Made by a program: the position numbers and the translations under genes. 64,000 nucleotides of DNA from NCBI GenBank assembly GCA_016716185.1, contig JADJWV010000001.1, positions 186,001 to 250,000 on the forward strand. Direction: 5' to 3'. Below the pieces are notes generated by a model, which had not been told where the DNA came from, searched no databases, and saw only the letters and a list, made by a program, of their open reading frames with translations. The first letter of the stretch is position 1. Each line of letters begins with the position of its first letter. Origin of the DNA: Saprospiraceae bacterium. Lineage in GTDB: Bacteria; Bacteroidota; Bacteroidia; Chitinophagales; Saprospiraceae. Shown in pieces: positions 37,624 through 47,605 of this stretch.

Positions 37624-38105
37624 AGACTCAAGGCCAAAGGCTCTTAGGAGCAGGAAGCTTGAGGCAAAATTCGCTGAAGAAGTTTCCAGTCCCAAGATTT
37701 CCATTTGAATTTACAATTAGATGGATATGTTGGGATCAGTATGCGGTTTTAGTTTCATATTGATTAATACATGTATTCAATTTACGTTTTCTAAGTCGAC
37801 AAAATAAATCTCTTCAGGATCCAGGAATTTTTTATTTGTTGCACATTTGTAAAAGTTAATGACCAAAACCGATAAATTTCTGTTGGCACGAGGCTAAAGA
37901 TTTGCGCAAGCAGACATTGGGAAATGAATGTTGTCTGGAATTGGAGGTATGGGCAAGAGTTGAAAACAAGATATTGATAACATGCCTATCTCCCGGAATT
38001 CTCTTGTCTACAATTCGCCTTATACATGTTTTTTAGTATTTTACTTCAGATTCGAGTGATCATTTCTTCTTAAATTTGACCTAAGTAGTTACAACTTTTT
38101 ACAAA
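37624..38105. other. Gene-free gap of 482 bp
   Basis: The first 60 bp are a degenerate AAGGCCAAAGGCT-type tract next to the stop of the secreted protein. The rest is AT-rich with stops in all frames. No RNA gene, terminator or promoter could be supported. Confidence 0.6.
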
Positions 38106-39395
38106 ATGATCAAATATCTGGCGCTTTACTTTTTTATAACAATGGGAAGCTCCCAGTTTTCATTGTTTAGCCAACAAGACTTAAATACAGATTTGTATAA
38201 ACCGTTGCCCCTGCAACATTTTACACCTCCAAAAGACACATCTTATAAGGATAACAAACTTGTAATTTTCAATATGCTCGAAAAGAGATTTGATACGGTT
38301 CAAACAGGAAATAATATTCATAAGTTAATTAAAAAATTTGGGTATTCAGACAATGATCAGCACAATCCAACAGCAAACACGAGCAACGAACCTGATTTTA
38401 CTTTTTCAAACATACTTCCCGCAGATCAGCTTGCTGAATTTCCCAATTACCCTATATCTCCTGTTGTTAAATTGTTCTTGACCTTTTTTAATCCTTCAAA
38501 TAATCAGACTCGCTTTGCAACATGCTCGGGCATTCTGATTCACCCGGGATTTATTTTGACGGGAGGCCATTGTGTTAAAAGTAAATTTGATTCAAGTTAT
38601 GCTGTTTCCTGCACGGTAGTCCCGGCATACAATTTAGGTAGCCGGCCTTTTGGATTGACTACTACTACAAATTGGTATTCATTTACACAATGGACTATGA
38701 ATGGAAATTTGGATTACGATATGGCCATCATGAGTTTAGCCAATCCGATAGGAAATAATACGGGATGGCTGGATTGGGGCTATCATCCCGATGACAGCTT
38801 CTTTACTTCAAGCTCCAATGTATTTTACAGTTTTGGTTACCCGGGATATGATCCTATAGGAAACCCAGTTTTTGAAGAAGGGGAAAGAATGTATTACATG
38901 AGTGGAAATATGGATTTTCATCAGTCAAAAAATACAATGTGCCACAATAACATAGGATATCAGGGACAAAGCGGAAGTGGGCTTTATTATAAAGATTCAT
39001 CGAATAACAGAACAGTTTACGGAGTTTTGAGCCATGGAAATTTATTTCCTCCTTATTTTACCTGCCATTGCAGGATGGATTCCAGTATGTTTAATCATTT
39101 CAGCAGCATTATTCCCAACATAAGCAAAGTACAAACCAATCATTTTACCAGGCAAATTCCTGTATATCCAAATCCATCAGGTGGCGTTTTCAATATAGAC
39201 CTGAGTGAATTTCCTGATAAAGAAATAAAAATTCAGGTACTTGATTTTTTGGGACGGAAAATTGAATTGGAATCTCCAAATAGAAGTAACTCGATAGTAA
39301 CAATTGACTTAACATCTTACCCTAAGGGTACTTATTTTATCCAAGCAAGCATAGAAGGAAAATTAGTAAATGGGAGAATATTCAAAACCAATTAG
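38106..39395 (+). CDS. Secreted trypsin-like (S1/V8-type) serine protease with T9SS sorting domain
   Basis: 429 residues. A signal peptide (LALYFFITMGSSQFSLFS) and a propeptide-like region to about 105 are followed by a chymotrypsin-fold domain with a complete triad: His155 in LTGGHC, Asp205 in DYDMAI and Ser289 in GQSGSG. The GQSGSGLY context is typical of V8/glutamyl-endopeptidase-like S1 enzymes. A T9SS type A domain starts VYPNPSGGVFNIDL (about residue 355) and ends GRIFKTN. The enzyme should be extracellular or surface-bound. It is transcribed alone and followed by a hairpin terminator. Confidence 0.92.
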   Translation: MIKYLALYFFITMGSSQFSLFSQQDLNTDLYKPLPLQHFTPPKDTSYKDNKLVIFNMLEKRFDTVQTGNNIHKLIKKFGYSDNDQHNPTANTSNEPDFTFSNILPADQLAEFPNYPISPVVKLFLTFFNPSNNQTRFATCSGILIHPGFILTGGHCVKSKFDSSYAVSCTVVPAYNLGSRPFGLTTTTNWYSFTQWTMNGNLDYDMAIMSLANPIGNNTGWLDWGYHPDDSFFTSSSNVFYSFGYPGYDPIGNPVFEEGERMYYMSGNMDFHQSKNTMCHNNIGYQGQSGSGLYYKDSSNNRTVYGVLSHGNLFPPYFTCHCRMDSSMFNHFSSIIPNISKVQTNHFTRQIPVYPNPSGGVFNIDLSEFPDKEIKIQVLDFLGRKIELESPNRSNSIVTIDLTSYPKGTYFIQASIEGKLVNGRIFKTN

Positions 39396-39472
39396 CGTCC
39401 ATAACCACCCATCCTAATGGAGTGTAACTATTATGGAAATTAAAGATGTTAAAACAGTCCTGTATTTATCTT

Positions 39473-39507
39473 AAAGAGATTTTTCTTATAGATCTCTTTC
39501 TATTTTA
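39473..39507 (+). terminator. Hairpin terminator after the serine protease gene
   Basis: AAAGAGAT (39473-39480) pairs with ATCTCTTT (39492-39499), loop of 11 nt, followed by CTATTTTAG. It is 78 bp past the stop. The region between it and the next terminator at 39687 shows nothing else. Confidence 0.55.
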
Positions 39508-39686
39508 GTTTCTCAGATAATGGTTTAAACTAACAATATTTATATTTGTTGGAGAGAGAATTATTAGTTAAGCGTGCATGTTTTGGATTGTCCTTAAAAA
39601 ATAAATTGTTTATTTGAGATTACTGTTAATTATCCAGAAAAAATGGGTCAAGTAATTTTTATTGGTATTAGTTAAATATTACACCC

Positions 39687-39722
39687 AAAAAAAAGCCTAC
39701 ATCCTTTATAGACATAGGCTTT
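39687..39722 (-). terminator. Rho-independent terminator of the large metzincin gene
   Basis: On the minus strand AAAGCCTA (39722-39715) pairs with TAGGCTTT (39699-39692) and runs directly into a T-tract (to 39687). It begins about 22 nt after the stop at 39744. Confidence 0.75.
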
Positions 39723-39743
39723 CAATTTTTCCGGCGTATGAAA

Positions 39744-42350
39744 TTACTTTCCTCGCAATACCTTGTTTATCTGATAATGTAAATAATCGCGATGTGCTTT
39801 TGTGGCATCGTCTTTCCCTTTGTTATCTTTCAAACTTTTGTTTAACCTGTTCAATGCCGTGAACACAGCAGCCTTGGTATCCGTACCAAACATCGCCATT
39901 TTGTTTTCCATAATGCCGATGAGCTGAGTTACATAAAAATTCTGAAGATTTTTACGATGGCTGTTCACTGAAGTTTTCCAATCCGCTCCAAATATCGCGT
40001 TTTCAAGATCTTTCAACACCTCATGTACATCGTAACTGTTGCCGTACATGGTCGTGTTATTGATCCTTCTCAAGGTATTTGAATTTAAGATCGTAATCAA
40101 GGTATAGGCCTGCAATCCCAAAATATGAACATCGAGTTTGGGATCTTCAGAACCAAAAAAGAATTGAAATCCTCTTCTTTGTCTTTGAAGATAATTATAA
40201 AGAGAAGTTTCTGCATCGAACGCATCGGGCGCAAAAACTCTTTTTGCCAACAAGTCCATGGCCTTTCTTTGATAAGCCTCATCGACAGGAGTATAGGGAA
40301 GATTTTTTGAATTTTGTCCGGGCAAACTTCTGTCCAGATAGATTCCACCAATGTAATTGGCCACAGCACCCGTCATATCGTATCGCTGATTGATCAACGC
40401 ATAGTATTTCACATTCAGATTTTCATAAGTCTTATCCGGTTTGGTGAATTTTTCTTTCAGTCCCCTCATGGTTTTGTTTACCAGCTCAAACCGTTCTTCT
40501 GCATAGGCCACCATATCGTTACTTAAATCCCAAACCATCACTCTGGGATCGATACCTCTTCCCGGCCGGGTAATGTCTGCATCATTTCCAAAAATGAGTT
40601 TCTTTTCGGTACTTCTTGCTAGAATCCTTTTCAATCCTTCCTCTTCTTCTGCTGCGGAAAAGGGTCTGTATCCGTATTCGATGACCCATTTGTCATAAGG
40701 ACCTGTGCAGGTGGTGAAGTAATGAGCTTGTTCAGCTTTATTCAAAGCCACGTTCACCACGCTATAGTCCATAACAGAACCAATGACTCCAAGAGTGCCG
40801 GTCATGTTTTTATCTTTCAGTTCTTTCGGACTCAGCATTTGACTTGATTTCATGTTGTGACTTAAGCCTAATGTATGCCCCATCTCGTGTAATACCAACT
40901 CCGTCATAAACTGGTGCAACAGATTTTTCTTTTCTTCTTCATCTGCATCTAATGTCTCCAAAACGGCCGTTGCAAAAGACCGCTGCACCTGTAAGCCTTT
41001 CCCTGCCAAACACATCCGGTGATCGTGTTGGTCTGCAAGTTGCTCAAGTGCTTCCGGTTGATCTGCGCGATAGTTGATGTATCTGTGCATTCTCTCAAAC
41101 AAGTCGGTTTCCGTCGCAAGCCCGCGTAAGAATCCAAAATCAATAGTAATGTCTGCACCTAAAATTTGTCCGGTGCGAGGATTGATAAAACTGGGGCCTA
41201 TGGCGAATCCCAGATCAGAAGATACCCAACGGATCACATTGTACCGAATATCTGCAGGATCCCATTCAGCGTCATCCGGCATCATTTTCATAACTACTGC
41301 ATTTTTGAAACCTGCCTTTTCAAATGCTTCGTTCCACTTGTGGCCAGCATCCATAATGGTCTGCCTCAATTCTACGGGAGTCGTGTTTTCCACCCAAAAG
41401 ACGATGGGCTCAACGGGTTCACTGATCGCATCGTTCGGATTCTTCTTTTCCAAATGCCAACGCGTGATGATGTCGTGATATCGTGGATTTTCTGTGGTCG
41501 TCATGTTTTCCATTTCTTGAGTAAAATATCCAACATGAGGATGTGCAAACCTGGGCTTGAAATTGTTCTTTGGCAATTGGACAAAACTGTGTTGCATTTT
41601 AACAGAGATGTAACGGGCATCGGTAATGTCTAAGCCTCCAAAATTTTGTGGATTTAAATTTTCGTATGACAGGTTTACAACCACATCGGTATTGGATGGA
41701 AAACTTCTGATTTTTTGGTAAAATGATTTGTCTTTATTGACCGTCCCTAAATTCAGGATCAATCCGGGTGGAAATCCGGGTGGCAAAAAAGGTTTCACCG
41801 GATCGAGTTTTTCACTGAGTAACAAATCATCTGCCGAAATTAAAATTCCCAATGAATCTTCGGCGGCTATCTTTTCAGAAAAGAAGATTGCCTCTGAGAC
41901 ATCTACATTGGCAGCTTTGCTCAACGGACTTTTCGGATCAAAATAAAAATTTGGGTTGGAGCGAACCCATTCCAAACGTTCGAAGTTTTTGCGAATTTTA
42001 AATAACCAGGTTTCCCTAATCATATTCTGGTTGAGAAAAAGGTCTGCAGGGCCCCCTATGGAAAAACTTTGGTATAAAAATTCTTCGCCAAGCTGTTCTT
42101 TGCGGATGTAAAGTTTTATCCTTCCCGTGGCTGTATCCTGAAATAAGGTAAAAAAACCCTCGGTCTTTTTACAACTTTTTGTCTGATCTGCTATCGTGAC
42201 CTTCTTTGCGGTGTCTTTTGCAGTGCTGTCTTTTTTAACCTCAGCTGTTTTTTCAGGTACTGATTTCTTTTTGGCCTGGCCAAGGCCTTGCATTGGAGAA
42301 ATTGCCCATAACATACTGATGCTCAATGCATAGAGAAAATAATTTTTCAT
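39744..42350 (-). CDS. Zinc-dependent metalloprotease of the DUF5117/DUF5118 family
   Basis: An 868-residue exported protein common in Bacteroidota. After a signal peptide (SISMLWAISPMQGLG) and a Lys-rich linker comes an N-terminal domain (about 60-300), with QDTATGRIKLYIRKEQLGEEFLY, and then the metzincin zinc site HEMGHTLGLSHN (His488, Glu489, His492, His498) followed by a GSVMDYS Met-turn about 40 residues later. The long C-terminal helical part is typical of the family. It lacks a T9SS sorting domain, so it probably stays in the periplasm or on the inner face of the outer membrane. Substrate unknown. Monocistronic with its own terminator. Confidence 0.9.
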   Translation of the reverse strand: MKNYFLYALSISMLWAISPMQGLGQAKKKSVPEKTAEVKKDSTAKDTAKKVTIADQTKSCKKTEGFFTLFQDTATGRIKLYIRKEQLGEEFLYQSFSIGGPADLFLNQNMIRETWLFKIRKNFERLEWVRSNPNFYFDPKSPLSKAANVDVSEAIFFSEKIAAEDSLGILISADDLLLSEKLDPVKPFLPPGFPPGLILNLGTVNKDKSFYQKIRSFPSNTDVVVNLSYENLNPQNFGGLDITDARYISVKMQHSFVQLPKNNFKPRFAHPHVGYFTQEMENMTTTENPRYHDIITRWHLEKKNPNDAISEPVEPIVFWVENTTPVELRQTIMDAGHKWNEAFEKAGFKNAVVMKMMPDDAEWDPADIRYNVIRWVSSDLGFAIGPSFINPRTGQILGADITIDFGFLRGLATETDLFERMHRYINYRADQPEALEQLADQHDHRMCLAGKGLQVQRSFATAVLETLDADEEEKKNLLHQFMTELVLHEMGHTLGLSHNMKSSQMLSPKELKDKNMTGTLGVIGSVMDYSVVNVALNKAEQAHYFTTCTGPYDKWVIEYGYRPFSAAEEEEGLKRILARSTEKKLIFGNDADITRPGRGIDPRVMVWDLSNDMVAYAEERFELVNKTMRGLKEKFTKPDKTYENLNVKYYALINQRYDMTGAVANYIGGIYLDRSLPGQNSKNLPYTPVDEAYQRKAMDLLAKRVFAPDAFDAETSLYNYLQRQRRGFQFFFGSEDPKLDVHILGLQAYTLITILNSNTLRRINNTTMYGNSYDVHEVLKDLENAIFGADWKTSVNSHRKNLQNFYVTQLIGIMENKMAMFGTDTKAAVFTALNRLNKSLKDNKGKDDATKAHRDYLHYQINKVLRGK

Positions 42351-42475
42351 GTGTTTGGTAAATTAATGGTGAATATGAACTGTTTTAAGAACCCAAAAAT
42401 AAGGCTCTGGAAATTATCAACGAAAGTTTTCGTAAAAGATTGTTTAAAATTGTCTTCGATCCCACTTTAATAATG

Positions 42476-42563
42476 CCTGAGGGGTTCCGGGCCCCGCCAG
42501 TTCCCTCCACCCGGATGGCCGTCCGTCCAAATCAAAAAAATGAATACTAACAATTGTTAGTAT
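42476..42563. repeat. GC-rich island plus perfect 20-bp palindrome
   Basis: 42476-42529 is strikingly GC-rich (GGGGTTCCGGGCCCC, CACCCGGATGGCC) inside very AT-rich DNA. Fourteen bases on lies the perfect palindrome ATACTAACAATTGTTAGTAT (42544-42563), the best member of the TAAC-N4-GTTA family. A short frame across the island is not supported as a gene. The composition suggests a dispersed repeat element. It fills the gap between the amidase stop and the large metzincin start. Confidence 0.5.
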
Positions 42564-42601
42564 GCTGGCTTTATCCTTAGCCGGAAATTGTCGTTTGGCG
42601 A

Positions 42602-43333
42602 TTATCCCGCTGGGATCACATAATTGGAATGTATCCATTCGCCTTCTCCGATTTTAAACCAAAGGCCATCCTGTGCCATTTTATTGACCAGTTCTCCTTT
42701 GATCAATTTTCTTTTGATTGGAAATTGTGTACCTGCTCCTTCCCTGACATTGAGCTCAGACACGTTTACTTTCAAATCTCCGGCAGGTTTATTATAATTT
42801 TCTAATTCTGAAAGAAATTGTTTCCAGATTACATCATCCAGCATCATTTTCGGACAATCTTTACCTGTGATGTCAAAATGTCTGTGCACCTGTGATGAAT
42901 GCATCTGATGCAGATTCAGCAGATGATGCGTGAGTTCGATCGTATGCTGTCTGGTTTTAGAAAAATCTCCATCTGAATTTACACACATTTCGATGCCGAT
43001 GGTATAGTTGTTGGGCGAATCTCCTACAGGTATCTGAAGTTCATTGTGCACAAGTGCTTTATAGGGCTTTCGGGATCCCACATGATATCCCACTTCGCCA
43101 TCGGGTAAACACCTGACAATGGTTTGATCGTCGACTACATAATGCGCAGAAGCGTAAATGATGTTGCCATTCACACGGATGTAGTCCCTGCTGTTAAAGT
43201 AATTTCTGTTGGCCATGGCGTTGGCTCCTCTGGATGTATTGGCTGTCCAGTGAATGATAATCGCCCTCAGATCTTTGAGATTTCTTCCGGGTCTGTTGTA
43301 ATTGTTCAGTAAACGCTCTGTGATTGCTAACAT
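42602..43333 (-). CDS. N-acetylmuramoyl-L-alanine amidase (Amidase_2) with SH3b domain
   Basis: 243 residues. Residues 18-165 are an amidase_2/PGRP domain cutting the bond between MurNAc and the stem peptide: AIIIHWTAN with zinc ligand His28, ASAHYVV, a GYHVG turn, TIGIEMCVN, and HRHFDITGKDCP with the second His (152) and Cys160 ligands. Residues 178-243 form a bacterial SH3 domain (LNVREGAG, WFKIGEGEWIHSNYV). There is no signal peptide, as in phage endolysins, so it would need help to reach peptidoglycan. It is the last gene of the eleven-gene cluster, 11 bp after a small membrane-protein gene. Confidence 0.9.
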   Translation of the reverse strand: MLAITERLLNNYNRPGRNLKDLRAIIIHWTANTSRGANAMANRNYFNSRDYIRVNGNIIYASAHYVVDDQTIVRCLPDGEVGYHVGSRKPYKALVHNELQIPVGDSPNNYTIGIEMCVNSDGDFSKTRQHTIELTHHLLNLHQMHSSQVHRHFDITGKDCPKMMLDDVIWKQFLSELENYNKPAGDLKVNVSELNVREGAGTQFPIKRKLIKGELVNKMAQDGLWFKIGEGEWIHSNYVIPAG

Positions 43334-43344
43334 TTTTATATGAT

Positions 43345-43854
43345 TTAGGCGTTGTAATCAAAATCGTCCTGCCTTTGATCCGCAGTCACTTTGGCTATAA
43401 ACTCAGATGCTGTATAAGAATCTGGTGACTGCAGTAATTTGTTTTCGATTTCCTGTTTGCTGTAAAGTGCCCTCTTTACATTTTTATAATACAACAAAGT
43501 ATCGAGTAAATCGTGAAAAAATTTGGATCCCTGACTGAGGAACAATCCCGTGATCAAACAACCCAGTATGCTTTTAAAAGAAAAATCTGTTATCGAATTC
43601 AATGGAATCATCGCACCCTGGGTCTTGATCAATTGAAAAAAATCGGCATTGCACAAGAGTGCCACCAATATTCCAATAATACCAGATAACAATTGTATTT
43701 TTTTTTCGCGTTTCTTTTCCCAGTCCGTATCCTCAGGAATTTTCAAGGATAAGGAGGGAATATTGAGTTTGATAAAATTGGATACTTTCTCCGTGATTAA
43801 ACTCAACATGAATAAGGTTACTACAATGGAGATCAATATACCTTCCGTTTGCAT
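43345..43854 (-). CDS. Small membrane protein with coiled C-terminus (cluster gene 10)
   Basis: 169 residues, not recognised. Hydrophobic segments lie near 6-24, 52-68 and 88-104, with a charged, Lys-rich loop (30-50, DWEKKREKKIQ) between the first two. The C-terminal 60 residues are polar and helical. It could be a membrane anchor, channel or holin-like protein; size and three TM helices fit a class I holin loosely but no family motif supports that. It lies 11 bp upstream of the amidase gene and 55 bp after the GMC gene. Confidence 0.6.
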   Translation of the reverse strand: MQTEGILISIVVTLFMLSLITEKVSNFIKLNIPSLSLKIPEDTDWEKKREKKIQLLSGIIGILVALLCNADFFQLIKTQGAMIPLNSITDFSFKSILGCLITGLFLSQGSKFFHDLLDTLLYYKNVKRALYSKQEIENKLLQSPDSYTASEFIAKVTADQRQDDFDYNA

Positions 43855-43909
43855 GATTGAAGATTTAAAGTGAATGAAAATTTATTACATGGACTTATAT
43901 TAAACCCGG

Positions 43910-46900
43910 TTATTTAAGATCACATCCAATAATTTCCGAAGCCATTGAACTCAGAGCCATGATTGTCCATTGCGGATTAACACCAATACTGGCCGGAAAA
44001 ATGGATGCATCCGTTACGTATACATTATCGTATCCATTTAATTTAAAATCAGTTCCAACAACTCCTGGCAAACTGTTTTTACCGGTCATTGAATTTCCAC
44101 CCTGCGGATGTGCTGTACTCAGGATCAGGTCTGATTGCTTTAAATCGTATGCTTCAAAATCTTTAATAAAACCATCATACGCATGGGGATCTAACAAGTC
44201 AATTCGCAATCCGGGGTTCATCGGAATGACAACATAACGGGCTCCGGCTAATTTTCCAAGCTCGACCATGTCGCGTATGGCAGATTTGATCTTCCGCAGA
44301 TCATCTGTGCCACTCAGATCGAATTCAAATGCCCGACCCGTGATTCTGTCGTATTTACGATCAATTGTACCCACGTTGGAGGAACCGATTAAGACTCCAA
44401 AATTCAAGCAATTGGAATAACGTTTCAGGACATTCCTGTGCGTCTCAAAGTTGAAAGGCAGCGTTATCGCAAATGCAGCCGGTGGATTGTAATAGGTTTC
44501 AAAAATGTAATTTTCACTTTTGTGCAAAGCTGCCATCGTAATTTGAGTTCCGTCGAAAGCTTTCAATTCATCTTCAAATTCAAATGCAAATGGAAACGCA
44601 TAATTACAGGCCAGATTTTTTCCCACCGCTTCGTTTTTTAATTCGTGTTCTGAACTTCTCATGATCAAATGGGTTGAGGCAATGCATCCGCCGCAGATTA
44701 CTAAACTCTTATGAACACTGATTTCTTCGATCCCGCGACTCGTTTGCACCAGAATTGCCCGGGCTCTCTTATTGAGTTGTCCGGTATCACTTGCTTCGTC
44801 CGTTATAAATTTTAATGCATCCGCCTGAGTCATCACGTGTACGCCTTTGGCTTCAGCCCAGGGAATATAAGTCGACTCCATGGATAGTTTTTTACCCCTT
44901 TTGTTGCCAAGGTTCCACAATCCGTCTCCATCCTCGCTCCGGGCATTGACTTCCAGTGGATCAATCAGGTCCAGGATGTGGTCGTGTTGTTGATTAAATG
45001 CTGAAACTGCATTTCGAAACTTTGTTGCAACTTTTTGATTGATCGCATTATGGTCGATCGGGTGTATGTTGATTTCCTTTCTGATCCGATCGTAATGTTT
45101 TTGAATTGCGTTTAAAGGAATTCCGAAATCCTTGTTCCAGGCATCACGCGTTGCCATTGGCATTTCCAGACAAACTGCATTATTGATGACGGTCGTACCG
45201 CCCAGCGTTTCACCCTGCAATACCACCATATCAAATTTTTTTGTTTGCTGCAATCCACCTTCTTTATAAAGTCTGGCCAGCATATCCATTTCATCGTCAT
45301 TCATGTCGGTGTGACGCGAAACACGGCTTCCTCTTTCGACCAGCAATATCTTTGAAGGATCTATATTTTCACAACATGCCAATCTGTAAGCCATCACAGC
45401 CCCGGCTGCGCCGGAACCAATAATTACATAATCATACGTGCTAAGATGATCCGCATCGGCCTGAGAAGAACTTAAATGATTCGCCATCAAGGATTCAGGA
45501 TTTACGCTCATCCCGGGTTTGAAATTGAGTGGATCTGATTCATTCTCCGGCATTGATGGCACATGAGAAAAAGGGGCCGGACTCGAGGGAAGGCAGCCCG
45601 CGTAACGGTTTCTTCTTTCGGGTTCGATATAGTTCAGAAAATCACGACCTTGAGGTGTGGATAAATATGATAAGCTTGAAATCGCTTTGAGCGAAATCCC
45701 AATTTTATTGGCAATGTTCGAAATCTCTGGAGAAAAGGCTTTGGAGATTTCAGCCGGAAAACGAAGTATATATTTTTTAAGAAAAAAACACCTCTCTTCC
45801 AATGACATATTGGAAAATCTTGGCCTCAATGCCATCAAGGGGCATAAAATATTCTCGAGAATATAAAATGGAAAATTGATCAATCCTCTTTTTCTGCCTC
45901 GAATGCTTGCAATAAATTTATCTGTTTTTCCCGCTGCAGCCAGTGCATTAACGTTGTCATCTCCATAAATGGCGGTAACGAATGCCTGGGCTGTATCTGC
46001 TTCCGAAGGATGGAGCGTTGTGATCTGAAGATCCATGTTGTAATACAAACTCCGGGCTTTGCGGATCAGAAAAATCAGAGATCCGTTTATCAACAGGTAG
46101 ATGAACAAATATGGTTTGAGATAACCTGGAATAAAACCATTGTTCAGATAAAAATAAATCAACCACAATGCTGCCGTTATAGAACTAAAAATCAGGGGAT
46201 CGGTGAGGTTATGGGTAAATATCATTCTGACCCCCTTATACCTGAAGCAGTAATAGGCTATCAAAGCTGTTGTGAACGAAAAAGTGATAGAGTTGAGCAG
46301 CATCGATTCGGGAGCCTGAATCAATTTATACCAAATTCGGAATAGTTCGCTTCCTTCCGAACCCCATAAAAATCCTGCGACCAGAAACACAAATAAAAGA
46401 GTAAACATTAAAAATGCAACGAAATACACCAACATCAGCAATTGTTCGGCAATGGTTGCATCTTTGGTTTTATATTTTTGTTCAAACAGTGTTTTGTCAA
46501 ACTCATTTCTGCTTCTCAAGTACAATACAAAACTCAATAACGTTACGGCACTGTCTACAATTCCCGACTGAAATAAGAAGTCTTCGCCACTGCTGAAATA
46601 ATACAGATAAAACGAACAAATTGCAGCGACAAGATTGCCCAACATAAAAATTCTTACAGCAAAAAATCTAATTCCGGTATGAAACGCGGCAATCATGGCT
46701 AGCAAAATAAAATTACTGATCTTCCCTATGGTATGCACATGATGAAAGGCATTCGTATAGGTATCAGAAATCAGTTTTGCCAATTGTTCGGGCCATAACA
46801 ATTTTTGACTATTTAAAGATACAGAACCCACAGAACCCGCGATCAGAATGCTGAGATAGATCAGGAAAAAAATACCCAACAATCTCAATATCCAAAAATC

Positions 46901-47512
46901 AAAATCTATTCTTTTGAGAATATTGGACCCATTACTTTTTAGGAGGATCCGCTTTGGAAGAACGATTAACCGGTCTTCTGTTCGCTCCTCATTAAATAAT
47001 TTATGATAAGCCGCATCAAATCTTGCGCTTTGTTTTTTTACCAGAAGGGAAGCAATGAGCCTTGAAAACCATAAACAAACGGGCCCAAGAAGAAGACCAT
47101 CAAATGAAATAGTTATAAAATATCTCCATGCGATGGGTTCTATCTTATACACAAAACTTTCCGGATAATAATTCCAGATAGCCTTGTCTTCCAGGCTACG
47201 CATGCAGTGCGTTTCCAGATAGAGATCGGCAATATAGAGGGGTAAAAAAATTATGAAATAGTGAACCAGAGAACTCGACTTTCTGATCTGCACAATTATG
47301 AATGCATAAATGACTCCAAACAAAACAACTTCTGCAATTTGGCTGCAGAAGTTTTTGAAAAATACGATCTTAAAAACAGGATCTATTAAAAAAATAAGAA
47401 GGATGGTAAATGCGGTACAAACAAGCATGTGTAAAAGTGTTCGCTTCGCGTTTGAAAGTCCATCCAGTGGATCCACACTTGTATAACCCTTCATAGTAAA
47501 AATTGGAATCAT
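43910..47512 (-). CDS. Multi-TM membrane domain fused to a GMC-type FAD oxidoreductase
   Basis: 1200 residues. About residues 25-490 are membrane-embedded with ten to twelve hydrophobic helices. Residues 500-650 resemble the helical cap before long-chain alcohol oxidases (SNMSLEERCFFLKKYI). Residues 690-1200 form a GMC oxidoreductase: dinucleotide fold DYVIIGSGAAGAVMAY (FAD motif at 698-703), GGTTVINNAVCLEM, a substrate domain, the catalytic-region HPQGGNSM and C-terminal GVNPQWTIMALS. GMC enzymes oxidise alcohols, sterols or long-chain alcohols with FAD. Fusion to such a large membrane domain is unusual and suggests a membrane-borne lipid alcohol as substrate. It follows the TULIP-like gene by 93 bp in the cluster. 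Confidence 0.85.
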   Translation of the reverse strand: MIPIFTMKGYTSVDPLDGLSNAKRTLLHMLVCTAFTILLIFLIDPVFKIVFFKNFCSQIAEVVLFGVIYAFIIVQIRKSSSLVHYFIIFLPLYIADLYLETHCMRSLEDKAIWNYYPESFVYKIEPIAWRYFITISFDGLLLGPVCLWFSRLIASLLVKKQSARFDAAYHKLFNEERTEDRLIVLPKRILLKSNGSNILKRIDFDFWILRLLGIFFLIYLSILIAGSVGSVSLNSQKLLWPEQLAKLISDTYTNAFHHVHTIGKISNFILLAMIAAFHTGIRFFAVRIFMLGNLVAAICSFYLYYFSSGEDFLFQSGIVDSAVTLLSFVLYLRSRNEFDKTLFEQKYKTKDATIAEQLLMLVYFVAFLMFTLLFVFLVAGFLWGSEGSELFRIWYKLIQAPESMLLNSITFSFTTALIAYYCFRYKGVRMIFTHNLTDPLIFSSITAALWLIYFYLNNGFIPGYLKPYLFIYLLINGSLIFLIRKARSLYYNMDLQITTLHPSEADTAQAFVTAIYGDDNVNALAAAGKTDKFIASIRGRKRGLINFPFYILENILCPLMALRPRFSNMSLEERCFFLKKYILRFPAEISKAFSPEISNIANKIGISLKAISSLSYLSTPQGRDFLNYIEPERRNRYAGCLPSSPAPFSHVPSMPENESDPLNFKPGMSVNPESLMANHLSSSQADADHLSTYDYVIIGSGAAGAVMAYRLACCENIDPSKILLVERGSRVSRHTDMNDDEMDMLARLYKEGGLQQTKKFDMVVLQGETLGGTTVINNAVCLEMPMATRDAWNKDFGIPLNAIQKHYDRIRKEINIHPIDHNAINQKVATKFRNAVSAFNQQHDHILDLIDPLEVNARSEDGDGLWNLGNKRGKKLSMESTYIPWAEAKGVHVMTQADALKFITDEASDTGQLNKRARAILVQTSRGIEEISVHKSLVICGGCIASTHLIMRSSEHELKNEAVGKNLACNYAFPFAFEFEDELKAFDGTQITMAALHKSENYIFETYYNPPAAFAITLPFNFETHRNVLKRYSNCLNFGVLIGSSNVGTIDRKYDRITGRAFEFDLSGTDDLRKIKSAIRDMVELGKLAGARYVVIPMNPGLRIDLLDPHAYDGFIKDFEAYDLKQSDLILSTAHPQGGNSMTGKNSLPGVVGTDFKLNGYDNVYVTDASIFPASIGVNPQWTIMALSSMASEIIGCDLK

Positions 47513-47605
47513 ATTTACACGGTATTTTATAGGTTTAACATAATCTTTTCTTCATTTGCACAGTATTCTTAGTAATGTATTAAATAACATTATAAAGAAA
47601 AATAT

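Noticed and set aside
42444..42638. 64-codon minus-strand frame across the GC-rich island
   Set aside because: It overlaps the amidase end, has no start signal and simply reads through the repeat; better explained as non-coding repeat DNA.
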